Assembly: GCF_030348945.1 (NCBI RefSeq)
Contig: NZ_JAUCEN010000002.1
Coordinates: 3,100,001 to 3,164,000 of the forward strand
Length of the DNA: 64,000 bases
Reading direction: 5' to 3'
Source: Peribacillus sp. ACCC06369
GTDB lineage: Bacteria; Bacillota; Bacilli; Bacillales; DSM-1321
Below the pieces are notes generated by a model that was not told the origin of the DNA, did no database searches, and was given only the letters and a program-made list of their open reading frames with translations. The position numbers and the translations under genes were made by a program. This document shows positions 8,475-17,746 of the stretch, in pieces. Position 1 is the stretch's first letter. Each line of letters begins with the position of its first letter.

Positions 8475-9251
8475 CAACCAACTGATCCCCCTCCCTCGGA
8501 ACATAAACTTGATATTTCATCATATAAACCATCTTGTAATTCCATTGATACTTCCTCAGGTAAGATACCACTCTTTACAAGGTTAATTCTTCACTAAATT
8601 TAATTCTCCTTCTTTCACTAACCTCCGTCGTTAGTTGAAGAGGAAAAAGGAATTCCATTGATAAAACAATGAGCTATTTTTTTTGAAGAATTTTATATAA
8701 ATGGAGACTAATCGTTTATAAATTATACCTTCCCAAGAATACACCTTATCGGAAATTTTTAAACGCTGAGCAGGGGTTTCCTTTGTTTCACCTGACTAAA
8801 ATGGTTTGCAGAAGTTATAATATGTTCTATATTGTAATAGGTCCGCGAGGTCGGACCGCCCGCAGAAAGCGAGTGTCCCTACTTTCCAACCAACTTCAGA
8901 TATCCGCACCCTTTCCGCCGACTGTCTGTCTGCCAATATCCCCCTCGCCGTAAGCATTTAGCGGAGGGCTCGGCAGGAGTGTCGCAAATATCTTCAATCT
9001 AGGAAGGGTTTCATCCCCCATATAAAACAGTAAAAAACATGATAAAAACTCGAGGATTAAAGTCACCGCATTTTTATTCGCAAAACCCCAAAAAAACATG
9101 GCATGCGGTGGGACGACTTTAAAGGACTTTAAAATGGACATGGAAAGATCAAGGAATGGTAAAAGTCGAAATTTGAGAGGTCTAATTAAAAGAATAACAA
9201 AAAAAGTCGAAAGGGGTTTGGGATGATAACGTTCCGAATCCTTTTGTCAAC
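8475..9251. other. Long intergenic region with repeat debris
   Basis: No convincing gene. It contains a partial inverted copy of the GC-rich repeat (8841-8876), further GC-rich repeat-like sequence (8900-8996) and an 8-bp inverted pair CACCGCAT / ATGCGGTG (9064-9071 and 9103-9110). The 81-codon frame on the minus strand across it lacks a ribosome binding site and reads through the repeats. Confidence 0.6.
8841..8876. repeat. GC-rich dispersed repeat, partial inverted copy
   Basis: GGACCGCCCGCAGAAAGCGAGTG here is the reverse complement, with one mismatch, of the start of the 7611-7732 repeat. Confidence 0.65.
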
Positions 9252-9285
9252 AAAAAGCTGACATCATTTTTGTGTCAGCTTTTTA
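9252..9285 (-). terminator. Terminator of the terC gene
   Basis: AAAAAGCTGACA / TGTCAGCTTTTT is symmetrical and can work in both directions; it lies just past the stop of the TerC-family gene. Confidence 0.88.
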
Positions 9286-9293
9286 CATAGTGC

Positions 9294-10064
9294 TCAACCA
9301 TGTTCTTTGAGCTTTTTCCCTTTCTTCAAATGAAATACGATCGTGGTGCCGAAAATCATCAAGATAAAGGCAAAAAAGATCGTAGAAGGGATTTCGATCC
9401 CTGCAACGGCAATTAGCATTTTTATAGCAATGAACCCGATAAGCACATATGCGGCAGTTTCCAATTCAGGAACCTTGTCTATCAATTTTAAAAATAAACC
9501 TGCGACTCCCCGCATCATCAAGACACCAATCATCCCGCCGGTCAGAAGGACCCAGACTTTTTCACTCACCCCGAAAGCGGCCAAGACACTATCGACGGAA
9601 AATGCTATATCCATCAATTCCACTGCCGCAACCGTTCCCCATAATGTACCAAACATACGGATCAGTATGCTGTTTTTACTCATTCCCTGGATATCTTCAT
9701 CGGTCCCCGCTTGTTTTTTCCTTTTATCCCGAAAGTATTTAAACGAGAGCCAACCAAGATAGGCTGCTCCAATCACCTTCACCCACCAAAGCTTAATGAG
9801 GAAAACACCGATTCCAATCGCTATAAACCTAAAAGCGTAAGCACCTAATAATCCATAAAAAAGTGCTTTTTTCCGTTGTTTTTCCGGAAGATGCCTGACC
9901 ATTACAGCTAATACCAAAGCGTTATCCGCCGATAGTAATCCTTCCATTAATACAAGCGTTCCTATCAATCCCCAGCTCACAGGGTCGGATAAAACCTCCA
10001 CCCACATATGCCAATCAAAAAATTGAGCATATGTTTGAATGATGTTATTTAACAACTCTGACAT
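9294..10064 (-). CDS. TerC-family membrane protein, probable manganese exporter
   Basis: 256-residue polytopic protein with about seven membrane helices and the family's acidic intramembrane motif LMEGLLSADNALVLAVMV (residues 38-55) and VELMDIAFSVDSVLAAFG near residue 150. Bacillus homologues (YceF, YkoY) help export Mn(II), including for metalation of secreted enzymes. The leader is short and contains no recognisable yybP-ykoY manganese riboswitch, so its regulation differs from ykoY. A good GGGGAG site precedes the ATG. MntR is encoded at 25,229. Confidence 0.9.
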   Translation of the reverse strand: MSELLNNIIQTYAQFFDWHMWVEVLSDPVSWGLIGTLVLMEGLLSADNALVLAVMVRHLPEKQRKKALFYGLLGAYAFRFIAIGIGVFLIKLWWVKVIGAAYLGWLSFKYFRDKRKKQAGTDEDIQGMSKNSILIRMFGTLWGTVAAVELMDIAFSVDSVLAAFGVSEKVWVLLTGGMIGVLMMRGVAGLFLKLIDKVPELETAAYVLIGFIAIKMLIAVAGIEIPSTIFFAFILMIFGTTIVFHLKKGKKLKEHG

Positions 10065-10170
10065 GATAAAGACTCCCCTGCTACTATTACAGCAAAATTA
10101 GAAAACCATTTAAAATAACATTCTTCCCAGTAATGATAAAAACTCTACTATGTTTTAAACACAAAATAAA

Positions 10171-10189
10171 TACGTTGCATGACAACGTA
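10171..10189 (-). terminator. Possible weak terminator of ypjP
   Basis: TACGTTG / CAACGTA hairpin followed on the minus strand by TTTATTTT. It lies between ypjP and terC. Confidence 0.45.
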
Positions 10190-10263
10190 TCATTTAATGC
10201 CTATTAGAAATTTCATTTTCATCATACGCTTACACTTAATTAAAATCAACGAAACCATCCACA

Positions 10264-10881
10264 CTATGAGAGCCTTTGTTTATTCGTCCACTCTGGCGGC
10301 GTATTTTTATCCCAATATATTTTCCCTATATCATAATGGGAGGCAAATGAATCATGGTAGGTATGATAGTGAAAATTGAACCAATAACCATCCAGTGGAG
10401 GATTTTCCTGCCTTACATGGAATCTGATGATATCCTTGCCGCTATATGAATCATAAATATGAAAAATTTTCTCGGCCCTGCCAGCACTCGGCTGCTCAGT
10501 AATGGTTAATTGCTGTAATTTTTCATCTGGAAATTGGGCAGCCATTTCTGTAATGGCTTCTTCCATTTTTGGTAATATTACCATTTTGAACTCATCGCCT
10601 ATTTTAGGATTGATCTTATCGCCAAATTTCATAAATGCGTTTTCCTCTGCTTTATTGAATATGCCCGATAAAAATTCTTCCCGGTTGAATTCCTCTTCAG
10701 GTTCAGTCGGTTTCTGTGAAGAAAGATAGGCTAACCCTTCTTCATCCACCAACCCTTTTTTAGTATCCTTTAACGAATCGGCTTCAGCAAGCCACGCCAG
10801 ATCTGAAGGAGTGACAAGACCAAACGTTAAAACGGATACTAAAATGACCAGACTTTTCCTGAACCAAACCGCTGCTTTCAA
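10264..10881 (-). CDS. ypjP: YpjP family protein
   Basis: 205-residue protein with an N-terminal hydrophobic segment (residues 10-26, possible signal peptide) and a soluble part rich in Glu and aromatic residues (DGYWFNFHYHTYHDSF near residue 160). It resembles B. subtilis YpjP, whose gene lies beside thyB-dfrA, and here too it lies a few kilobases from thyA-dfrA. Its role is unknown. The ORF uses an ATG after GGAGGGGGAG. Confidence 0.82.
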   Translation of the reverse strand: MKAAVWFRKSLVILVSVLTFGLVTPSDLAWLAEADSLKDTKKGLVDEEGLAYLSSQKPTEPEEEFNREEFLSGIFNKAEENAFMKFGDKINPKIGDEFKMVILPKMEEAITEMAAQFPDEKLQQLTITEQPSAGRAEKIFHIYDSYSGKDIIRFHVRQENPPLDGYWFNFHYHTYHDSFASHYDIGKIYWDKNTPPEWTNKQRLS

Positions 10882-11118
10882 ATCACACTCCCCCTCCTTT
10901 TTTGTATTATCATTATATTTAGTATACTTTTATTTTTTAGTAATTACGAATATATAGTTACCATGTTTCAAAAATCAAAAAAAAGGATAAATACCTATAT
11001 AAACTTTATGAACCCGAACTTTTTCACTAAATATCAACAATTCTACAATTAAATGAAGGATTTTGACGATATTTGGAGAACTTAATTAGATTCAAGTCTT
11101 TTTAAGGAGGGGTCTTAT

Positions 11119-11199
11119 ATGGCTTTGGCTACGACTGCCATGGTGGCTTTATGTCTTGTAACATTAGCATTTTTCGTATATTTAGCATTTGCTGATTAA
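11119..11199 (+). CDS. 26-residue hydrophobic peptide
   Basis: ATG to TAA encodes 26 residues beginning MALATTAMVALC and ending FLAFAD-like (YLAFAD): a single membrane helix with almost no flanking sequence. AAGGAGGGG stands 6 bases before the ATG, one of the strongest ribosome binding sites in the window, and a strong terminator follows at 11,227. Together these mark a real monocistronic small gene. No family was recognised; small single-helix peptides often modulate membrane complexes, but that is only analogy. Confidence 0.7.
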   Translation: MALATTAMVALCLVTLAFFVYLAFAD

Positions 11200-11226
11200 G
11201 AATAAATAAATACCTACGAAAAATCT

Positions 11227-11262
11227 CCTTGTCATTTATACACAATGACAAGGTTTTCTTTT
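11227..11262 (+). terminator. Terminator of the 26-residue peptide gene
   Basis: Perfect 10-bp stem CCTTGTCATT / AATGACAAGG followed by TTTTCTTTT. Confidence 0.92.
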
Positions 11263-11325
11263 CACATAATCACATAAAGCCTTACCTTCTGGCAGATAAA
11301 AGGACTGAATACTGGAGGAATCATT

Positions 11326-13014
11326 ATGGAAAACACCAATGAACACACTAAAGATAAAGATTACAAGCGGGAAACAGCTACAGGGAACGCCGGAATGGTC
11401 GTTACCGCTCATCCCGTAGCCACTTCCATTGGGGAAAAAATATTACGTGAAGGTGGAAATGCTGTCGATGCGGCGGTCGCCATCCAATTTGCCCTGAATA
11501 TTGTAGAACCCATGATGACTGGAATCGGCGGAAGTGGTTTCCTTATGGTATATAACGCTAAAGATAAGAAAACAAAAATATTCGATGGCCATGTTAGAGC
11601 ACCTAAAGCAGCGCATCGAGACATGTTTCTTGATGAAAAAGGGGAAGTCATCCCATTTAAAGAACGCTCGATCAAAGCTACAGCGGTTGGAATTCCTGGA
11701 ATACTGAAAGCTATGGATGAAGCACTCTCCGAATATGGAAGCAAGCCTTTAGCTGACCTCATCGAGCCATCCATTGAATTTGCAGAAAAAGGAGTTCCCG
11801 TCAATTGGGTCCTTTGCGATGCTCTTAAAAATTTTGAATATCGATTGGGCGAGGAAGCCCGTAAGTTCTTCATGCCAAACGGAAAACCCTATCAAGATGG
11901 CGAATTGCTGATAAAAGAAAATTTGGCGAATACCTATCGGATATTGCAACGTGAAGGCGTTTCCGCATTTTATGATGGTGAAATCGGAGAGGGCATCATT
12001 TCCTGTATACAGGAATTGGGAGGGTTCATGGAGCTTTCTGATTTACAGGATTATAAAGCAACGATTGATGAACCAATGTATGGGACTTATAAGGATTATC
12101 GAATTGCATCATCCATGGCCCCAAGTGCAGGCGGATTCACGGTCATTCAAATCCTGAAAATATTGGAGAGCTTCCAAATCGAACAATATGACGTCCGTTC
12201 TTGGGAAAAATATTACTTGATTGCAGAAGCGATGCGTCTTGCATTTACAGATAAAAAGGCATTTCTCGCTGATCCCGAATTTGCCGAATTGCCATTAGCG
12301 GGTCTACTGCATGATGAATATATAGCCAAACGCCGCTCATTCATTAATTTCAATGCAAGGAATAATGCCATTGACTTCGGAAACCCTTGGATATATGATT
12401 CCGTGAAACAAAGGGAAGTCATTCCGCAACCAAATGACGAAGATATCAGTGAAACGACACACTTCACGGTCCGTGACAGATGGGGTAATATTGCAGCTTG
12501 CACTTCTACAGTTGAACATCCATTCGGCTCAGGCATCATGGTTTCCGACTATGGTTTCATGTTGAATAATGAACTGACTGATTTCGATTCCATTCCTGGG
12601 GGCATGAATGAAGTGCAGCCCAATAAACGCCCTGTCAGCTGTAAAAGCCCGACCATCATCTTTAAAGACGGCGAGCCGATTTTGACGTTAGGATCACCTG
12701 GAGGACCAACCATCATCAGTTCAGTCGTCCAAACGATCATCAATGTACTCGATTTAAAAATGGACTTGAAAGCAGCCATTGAAGAACCTAGAATTTTCAC
12801 ACCAATGGGCCCCCATATTGAATGGGAAGCAGGAATGGATATGACCAGCAAAGGTCACTTAGAAGGAATGGGCTTTGCCTTTAATGAAGTTCCCCACTCT
12901 ATAGGGAATGTCCAAGCCATTCAAATTAATCCTGATGGTTCGAACTATGGTGCTGCCGATTCAAGCAGGGAAGGTTGTGCAATGGGATTAGACGAGACAG
13001 ATTATAAATCCTGA
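11326..13014 (+). CDS. Gamma-glutamyltransferase family protein, cytoplasmic (YwrD-like)
   Basis: 562-residue Ntn-hydrolase precursor. The self-cleavage and nucleophile site is Thr377 in ETTHFTV, and the C-terminal GSPGGPTIISSV and SxG substrate motifs are present. There is no signal peptide, unlike secreted Ggt, so it probably acts inside the cell on glutathione-like or gamma-glutamyl compounds, as expected for YwrD-type members. ATG follows GGAGG. Its 3' end overlaps the convergent methyltransferase gene by 13 bases. Confidence 0.9.
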   Translation: MENTNEHTKDKDYKRETATGNAGMVVTAHPVATSIGEKILREGGNAVDAAVAIQFALNIVEPMMTGIGGSGFLMVYNAKDKKTKIFDGHVRAPKAAHRDMFLDEKGEVIPFKERSIKATAVGIPGILKAMDEALSEYGSKPLADLIEPSIEFAEKGVPVNWVLCDALKNFEYRLGEEARKFFMPNGKPYQDGELLIKENLANTYRILQREGVSAFYDGEIGEGIISCIQELGGFMELSDLQDYKATIDEPMYGTYKDYRIASSMAPSAGGFTVIQILKILESFQIEQYDVRSWEKYYLIAEAMRLAFTDKKAFLADPEFAELPLAGLLHDEYIAKRRSFINFNARNNAIDFGNPWIYDSVKQREVIPQPNDEDISETTHFTVRDRWGNIAACTSTVEHPFGSGIMVSDYGFMLNNELTDFDSIPGGMNEVQPNKRPVSCKSPTIIFKDGEPILTLGSPGGPTIISSVVQTIINVLDLKMDLKAAIEEPRIFTPMGPHIEWEAGMDMTSKGHLEGMGFAFNEVPHSIGNVQAIQINPDGSNYGAADSSREGCAMGLDETDYKS

Positions 13015-13793
13015 TCAAGAATGGAAATGAAGCCAAAATGAAATTTGGATGTTTTTCTCTTTAATACCTCAAATTCAAATTCCTCAAAGCGGGAGCTGCG
13101 AAAATGGTCTTTCAACACGACTCTCTTTCGCGCAACCCGCTTGGCTTCTTTCATTATTTCCATCGATAAATCTTTATCTTCCGCAAAATGAGTCAACCCC
13201 CTGATTCCATTCGATTCCTGAATCGTTTCCTCAAACATGGGATCGAAATATACGACATCAAAATGATCATCCGGCAATGCTTTCAATATATCGTAATGAT
13301 CCGCTTGAATGACCTCTATTCGTCTCATCGCTTGTATCATCTTTTCCTCTGCATTCTCCCAGGTCTTCATCCCATGTTCCACGAGCATGGCCAAATATTG
13401 ATTTCCCTCCAATGCAACAACCTGTCCATGTTCACCAACTGCGAAACTTGCGACAATCGCATCAGAGCCCAAGCCCAATGTACAATCAAGCACAGAATCC
13501 CCCTCATTTATATCTCCGGCAATGAGAAATGGATCACTTTCGCCACGAATTAATCGTTTTATTCTTATCATTGCAAGGTTCGGGTGAAAAAAGAATGGTT
13601 CTTTTTCTTGGTACCGATATAACTCCATCCGCTTTTTACCAAAAACGAGGCAATCATCTTCATCATGATCCGATTGGATATCTCTCACCGATCGTTTTCT
13701 TCGGGCAATATAGGGAATATGTAATTCTTCAGCTAACCTTTCGGCTAATATCATCGTTTCTTTATCGACTCTTCCTACTGTAGTGACAAACAT
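13002..13793 (-). CDS. Class I SAM-dependent methyltransferase
   Basis: 263-residue protein. Motif I is VLDCTLGLGSDAIVAS near residue 103, and a DPMFEE segment in VVYFDPMFE near residue 185 stands where N- or base-methylating enzymes have DPPY; a TLGLGSDA-type motif also occurs in RsmJ-like 16S rRNA guanine methyltransferases. An rRNA target is therefore plausible but not proven. It overlaps tail-to-tail with the gamma-glutamyltransferase gene. Confidence 0.82.
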   Translation of the reverse strand: MFVTTVGRVDKETMILAERLAEELHIPYIARRKRSVRDIQSDHDEDDCLVFGKKRMELYRYQEKEPFFFHPNLAMIRIKRLIRGESDPFLIAGDINEGDSVLDCTLGLGSDAIVASFAVGEHGQVVALEGNQYLAMLVEHGMKTWENAEEKMIQAMRRIEVIQADHYDILKALPDDHFDVVYFDPMFEETIQESNGIRGLTHFAEDKDLSMEIMKEAKRVARKRVVLKDHFRSSRFEEFEFEVLKRKTSKFHFGFISILDQDL

Positions 13794-13824
13794 GAATCCT
13801 CCCCCTCCATACTCTATTAAATTT

Positions 13825-13854
13825 GAAAAGAATGCCCTGTTTCCAGGACATTCT
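13825..13854 (-). terminator. Terminator of brxA
   Basis: AGAATGCCCTG / CAGGACATTCT stem followed on the minus strand by TTTTC. Confidence 0.8.
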
Positions 13855-13860
13855 ACTTCA

Positions 13861-14298
13861 TCACTTATTCACTTGACTGAATGCTGCCAATAAATTTTCC
13901 ATAATGGCTTCCATTGGCTGTCCTTCTATATCATGGCGCGGAATGAAATGTAAGACCTCTTTGCCCTTTAGGAGAGCCATTGATGGTGAAGAAGGTTCTA
14001 TTCCATCGAAGTATTCCCGCATTTTAGCTGTCGCTTCCTTATCTTGACCGGCAAATACAGTTACCAGATGATCAGGCTTATTGTCTGCTTGAAGTACGGC
14101 TTGAGTAGCAGCTGGACGGGCTAACCCGGCAGCACAACCACAAACTGAATTCACAACCACAAGTGTCGTACCTTCTACGGCATCCATAAAGTTTTCAACC
14201 GCTTCGGCTGATTCCAACTCCTCAAAACCTGCTTGCACCAGTTCCGCACGCATTGGTTTTACCATTTGTTTCATATATTCATCATATGCCATCGACAT
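13861..14298 (-). CDS. brxA: Bacilliredoxin BrxA (YphP/YqiW family)
   Basis: 145-residue thioredoxin-like protein that removes bacillithiol from bacillithiolated proteins after oxidative stress. The CGC active site (Cys53 and Cys55 in VNSVCGCAAGLARPA) is intact. Start chosen at MSMAYDEY because AAGGGGG stands 7 bases upstream; the longer frame to 14,328 adds residues not found in the family. It lies next to ilvD, as in B. subtilis. The presence of Brx implies a bacillithiol-producing organism. Confidence 0.95.
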   Translation of the reverse strand: MSMAYDEYMKQMVKPMRAELVQAGFEELESAEAVENFMDAVEGTTLVVVNSVCGCAAGLARPAATQAVLQADNKPDHLVTVFAGQDKEATAKMREYFDGIEPSSPSMALLKGKEVLHFIPRHDIEGQPMEAIMENLLAAFSQVNK

Positions 14299-14441
14299 AA
14301 AAAAACCCCCTTGGTTAAAATTCTTCAATTAGTTTAATCATACTATATTCTTAAGTACTTATGCAAAAATGACGCTTAGAGCGTTGTATATTCGTCCTTC
14401 CAGCATAATGGGTCATAATCAAAGAAGATTCATTTTCGCTG

Positions 14442-14487
14442 CAAAAAAAAAACATGGTGACAGAATCCGTTTCATTCTGCCACCATA
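14442..14487 (-). terminator. Terminator of ilvD
   Basis: ATGGTGACAGAAT / ATTCTGCCACCAT stem (14454-14466 and 14474-14486) followed on the minus strand by a run of ten T residues after one G. Confidence 0.92.
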
Positions 14488-14505
14488 TTTTAGTATTTCC
14501 TTTAA

Positions 14506-16191
14506 TTAAACTTTCATCACTCCGCCTGAGCTGGCATTCGTCACAAGTTTGGAATAACGTGCTAAATAGCCTGTTCTAACTTTTGATTCGAAGCCTTTCC
14601 AATTTGCTTTGCGCTTTTCGAATTCTTCATCGGAAATTTCCAATTCGATTTTACGATTTTCCAAATCCAACTCGATGATATCTCCATCTTCCACAAAGGC
14701 GATTGGGCCTCCCTCAGCTGCCTCGGGGGATATATGGCCAATGCTGATGCCTCGAGATGCGCCTGAAAAGCGGCCATCAGTAATCAAACCGACTTTGGCT
14801 CCAAGTCCCCTTCCGACGATTTGGGAAGTCGGTGCCAACATTTCCGGCATACCCGGCCCTCCTTTAGGTCCTTCGTAACGAATGACCACTACATTCCCTT
14901 CCTTAACTTTTCCAGTAATGATTCCGGAAAGTGCATCTTCCTGGGAATCGAAACAAATCGCAGGACCCCTGTGGTAGCCACCAACTGATTCGTCAACGGC
15001 ACCCACTTTTATGATGGAGCCTTGAGGTGCAAGGTTACCGAACAATACCGCCAGCCCTCCACGCTCAGAATGCGGATTATCTAACGGATGGATAACATCC
15101 TTGTCCAAAATTTCACAACCGGCAACATTTTCGCGGAGCGTTTTACCTGAAACGGAAAGGCAGTCTCCGTTAAAGGCACCTGGTTTTTTGAGTAACTCAT
15201 TAATGACGGCACTTACACCACCAGCATTATGTACATCTTCAATATGATAATCGGATGCCGGTGCAATTTTCGCTAGATGCGGTACGCGGTTAGCTATTTC
15301 ATTTATGCGTTCCATTGGATATTCAAAACCTGCTTCATGTGCCAATGCAAGTGTATGCAGTACAGTGTTAGTTGATCCGCCCATCGCCATATCCAATGCA
15401 AATGCGTTATCAATTGCATCAATCGTAACGATATCACGAGGCTTGATATCCAGTTTGATTATCTCCATCAATTGTTTAGCGGATTTCTTGACGAATTCTT
15501 TACGTTCATCTGCTACCGCCAAAATCGTTCCATTTCCCGGAAGCGCAAGTCCTAAGCCTTCTGCCAAACAGTTCATGGAGTTTGCAGTGAACATTCCTGA
15601 ACAAGAACCACAAGTAGGGCATGCAACTTGCTCGATTTCCTGTAAATCTTCTGCATTGATATTACCTGCTTGATAAGCGCCCACCCCTTCAAAAACGGAT
15701 GTTAATGAAAGAGACTTACCGTTTTTGTCTTTTCCTGCCTTCATCGGTCCGCCACTTACGAATATTGTAGGAATATTGACGCGAAGAGCTGCCATCATCA
15801 TTCCCGGCGTTATCTTGTCACAGTTTGGAATGCAAACCATACCGTCAAACCAATGTGCAGATACAACAGTTTCCACGGAATCCGCGATGATTTCACGGCT
15901 TGGCAAAGAATAGCGCATACCAATATGACCCATCGCAATTCCATCGTCTACCCCGATCGTATTAAATTCGAAAGGCACACCGCCTGCTTCCCGAATCGCT
16001 TCCTTCACTATTTTTCCGAATTCCTGAAGGTGGACATGACCTGGAACGATATCGATGTATGAATTACAAACCGCGATAAACGGTTTACCGAAATCTTCTT
16101 CTTTAACCCCTGCTGCCCGCAACAGGCTTCTATGTGGAGCTCGATCGACCCCTTTTGTAATCATGTCACTTCTCATATTTGATGTAGACAT
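14506..16191 (-). CDS. ilvD: Dihydroxy-acid dehydratase
   Basis: 561-residue iron-sulfur enzyme of valine, leucine and isoleucine synthesis, turning 2,3-dihydroxy-3-methyl acids into 2-oxo acids. The cluster cysteines are visible in [22 protein letters not shown] and [17 protein letters not shown]. The start at MSTSNM is preferred because GGGGG lies 8 bases upstream; the longer frame starts at a TTG within that site. A palindromic operator-like site lies 50-75 bases upstream (16,241). It stands apart from the other ilv-leu genes, as in B. subtilis. Confidence 0.95.
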   Translation of the reverse strand: MSTSNMRSDMITKGVDRAPHRSLLRAAGVKEEDFGKPFIAVCNSYIDIVPGHVHLQEFGKIVKEAIREAGGVPFEFNTIGVDDGIAMGHIGMRYSLPSREIIADSVETVVSAHWFDGMVCIPNCDKITPGMMMAALRVNIPTIFVSGGPMKAGKDKNGKSLSLTSVFEGVGAYQAGNINAEDLQEIEQVACPTCGSCSGMFTANSMNCLAEGLGLALPGNGTILAVADERKEFVKKSAKQLMEIIKLDIKPRDIVTIDAIDNAFALDMAMGGSTNTVLHTLALAHEAGFEYPMERINEIANRVPHLAKIAPASDYHIEDVHNAGGVSAVINELLKKPGAFNGDCLSVSGKTLRENVAGCEILDKDVIHPLDNPHSERGGLAVLFGNLAPQGSIIKVGAVDESVGGYHRGPAICFDSQEDALSGIITGKVKEGNVVVIRYEGPKGGPGMPEMLAPTSQIVGRGLGAKVGLITDGRFSGASRGISIGHISPEAAEGGPIAFVEDGDIIELDLENRKIELEISDEEFEKRKANWKGFESKVRTGYLARYSKLVTNASSGGVMKV

Positions 16192-16240
16192 TTGTTGTAC
16201 CCCCAATTTCCACTAAATGTTTAATGATTCAATATAATAT

Positions 16241-16264
16241 AATTTTTAGTATACTCTAAAAATT
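16241..16264 (-). promoter_or_regulatory. Palindromic operator-like site upstream of ilvD
   Basis: Perfect 9-bp inverted repeat AATTTTTAG / CTAAAAATT with a 6-base TATACT spacer. AT-rich AATTTT...AAAATT palindromes are the shape of CodY boxes, and CodY represses ilvD in Bacillus, so this may be a CodY site. The spacer could also supply a -10 element. The identification is inference. Confidence 0.45.
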
Positions 16265-16426
16265 CTAACATATTTACATTCAAATGCAACCATTCAACAC
16301 TAAATATCTACAAAAATTATTTTACTAAAATAATAGAGAACAGATTTATATCTTAAAAAACTTCTATATATCGAAAAATTGGCCATTTTAAATGTTTTTG
16401 GGTTCGACCTGAGGGAACTCAAAAAT

Positions 16427-16463
16427 AAAAAGGCATGCGGATTAAATCATCCGCATGCCTTTT
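16427..16463 (-). terminator. Terminator of ypgR
   Basis: AAGGCATGCGGAT / ATCCGCATGCCTT stem flanked by A and T runs. It can act in both directions and lies just past the ypgR stop. Confidence 0.88.
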
Positions 16464-16480
16464 GCCTGGGTTATTCCAAA

Positions 16481-17617
16481 TCACTTGTCATTCGTTTGCC
16501 TTGATTCTGTCATTTGCTTCCAAACCGAACCTTTCGCTTCTTCCCCATTTTCAATACGATCAATGGCCATCTTGACCTGAAGGGCCACTTCGAATTCAGG
16601 ATCCTGTTCCGCTTGCTTTAGATAAGGGAGGGTCGTTTCATTTCCCGCTTCGTATAAAAACATCGCCGCCCTCCACCTTACCAACTTATTTTTATCTGAA
16701 AGTGATTGTGACATTTCCCCCATCGCTTCTTCAAACCCTAGATCGGATAAACAGTCACCAGCCGTACGTCTTACGGCTGCACTTTTATCTTTCAAAGCTT
16801 TGTACAAGCTCGGAAGCACTTTTCTATCTTCGATCATACCCAAGTATACAACCGCGAGCCTTCGAATGGAGACTTTACTGTCGGAGAGTGCCATGTCCAA
16901 TACTGGAATATCATCCACTGTTGGATCTTCCATTTGTTCTAAAGCCTGATATCGCTTTTCCCAGCTTTCGTCATTCAGCATTTCTGCAGTCAGTTTAATT
17001 TTTGGCCGTTTCAAGAATGTTTCTTTTGTATCCACCATTTCTTTAGCAGCAGCTACAAGCCGATTAATTCGTTCTTCTGGATATGCTGCAATCAGCTCAT
17101 CCGATACTTCCTTCACGATATCTTCCATATCACCATATCTTACGCCATAATCCTTCCATTTTCGAAGCAGGACTACATTATCATCTTCTTTTTGGGCAGC
17201 GGCAATGCCCTTTATGAAATATTCCGGTAAGGCAAAACGTTTCTCGTGTTGGCTATCACTTGCTTTAATTTGCATCGGAATGCCTTTGAATTGTTGAATG
17301 GCAACGGCTACTTCACCGTAATGTTCATTTAAAACCGTTTGTTGACTTTGTTCTTCGGTTTTTTCCCCGAAGACCTGACGGATTTGGACCAAGATATCTT
17401 TCCAATCATATTTCGCATTGCGCTCAACCGCTAAGAAATCCGCAACATGATATACCCCTTTCACCCCATCAATCTTAAATAAATCTTTAATCAGCTGCGG
17501 TGCCTGTTCAGCTTGATCCTTCTTATAGTTATTACTTTTACCTGCTAATAACTCTTCAGTTAAATTGATTTTCATTGTATTCGGACTTGGTGTAGGTTCT
17601 ATTGATTTAATTTTCAA
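16481..17617 (-). CDS. ypgR: Nfu N-domain plus HEAT-repeat protein (YpgR, conserved virulence factor C type)
   Basis: 378-residue protein. Residues 1-90 match the Nfu/NifU N-terminal domain (SIEPTPSPNTMKINL, FKIDGVKGVYHVADFLAV). Residues 200-370 are HEAT-like repeats (VSIRRLAVVYLGMIEDRKVL, AAVRRTAGDCLSDLG, KLVRWRAAMFLYEAG). The staphylococcal relative is called virulence factor CvfC. The exact function is unknown; a scaffold or protein-binding role is suggested by the repeats. Gene order with ypgQ and bsaA is that of B. subtilis. Confidence 0.87.
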   Translation of the reverse strand: MKIKSIEPTPSPNTMKINLTEELLAGKSNNYKKDQAEQAPQLIKDLFKIDGVKGVYHVADFLAVERNAKYDWKDILVQIRQVFGEKTEEQSQQTVLNEHYGEVAVAIQQFKGIPMQIKASDSQHEKRFALPEYFIKGIAAAQKEDDNVVLLRKWKDYGVRYGDMEDIVKEVSDELIAAYPEERINRLVAAAKEMVDTKETFLKRPKIKLTAEMLNDESWEKRYQALEQMEDPTVDDIPVLDMALSDSKVSIRRLAVVYLGMIEDRKVLPSLYKALKDKSAAVRRTAGDCLSDLGFEEAMGEMSQSLSDKNKLVRWRAAMFLYEAGNETTLPYLKQAEQDPEFEVALQVKMAIDRIENGEEAKGSVWKQMTESRQTNDK

Positions 17618-17702
17618 TCCATTTCTCTCCTTTTACAAGACGTTTCCATGTACTAGATATTATCACAACGGCAACAGATTCTCATGCAATTGAGATTGGC
17701 TA

Positions 17703-17741
17703 AAAAAAAGACCGGTCCAAGTTTGCTCCCTTGGACCAGTC
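17703..17741 (-). terminator. Terminator of the ypgQ/ABC-F unit
   Basis: GACCGGTCCAAG / CTTGGACCAGTC stem (one G-U pair) followed on the minus strand by eight T residues. Confidence 0.93.
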
Positions 17742-17746
17742 CCCGC

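Noticed and set aside
8896..9141. 81-codon minus-strand frame
   Set aside because: Runs through repeat-like sequence and a hairpin, with no ribosome binding site and no recognisable protein features.
10065..10250. yybP-ykoY manganese riboswitch before terC
   Set aside because: The leader is short and lacks the conserved aptamer sequences; only a small hairpin is present.
16192..16426. T-box leader before ilvD
   Set aside because: No T-box sequence, specifier hairpin or terminator/antiterminator pair was found.
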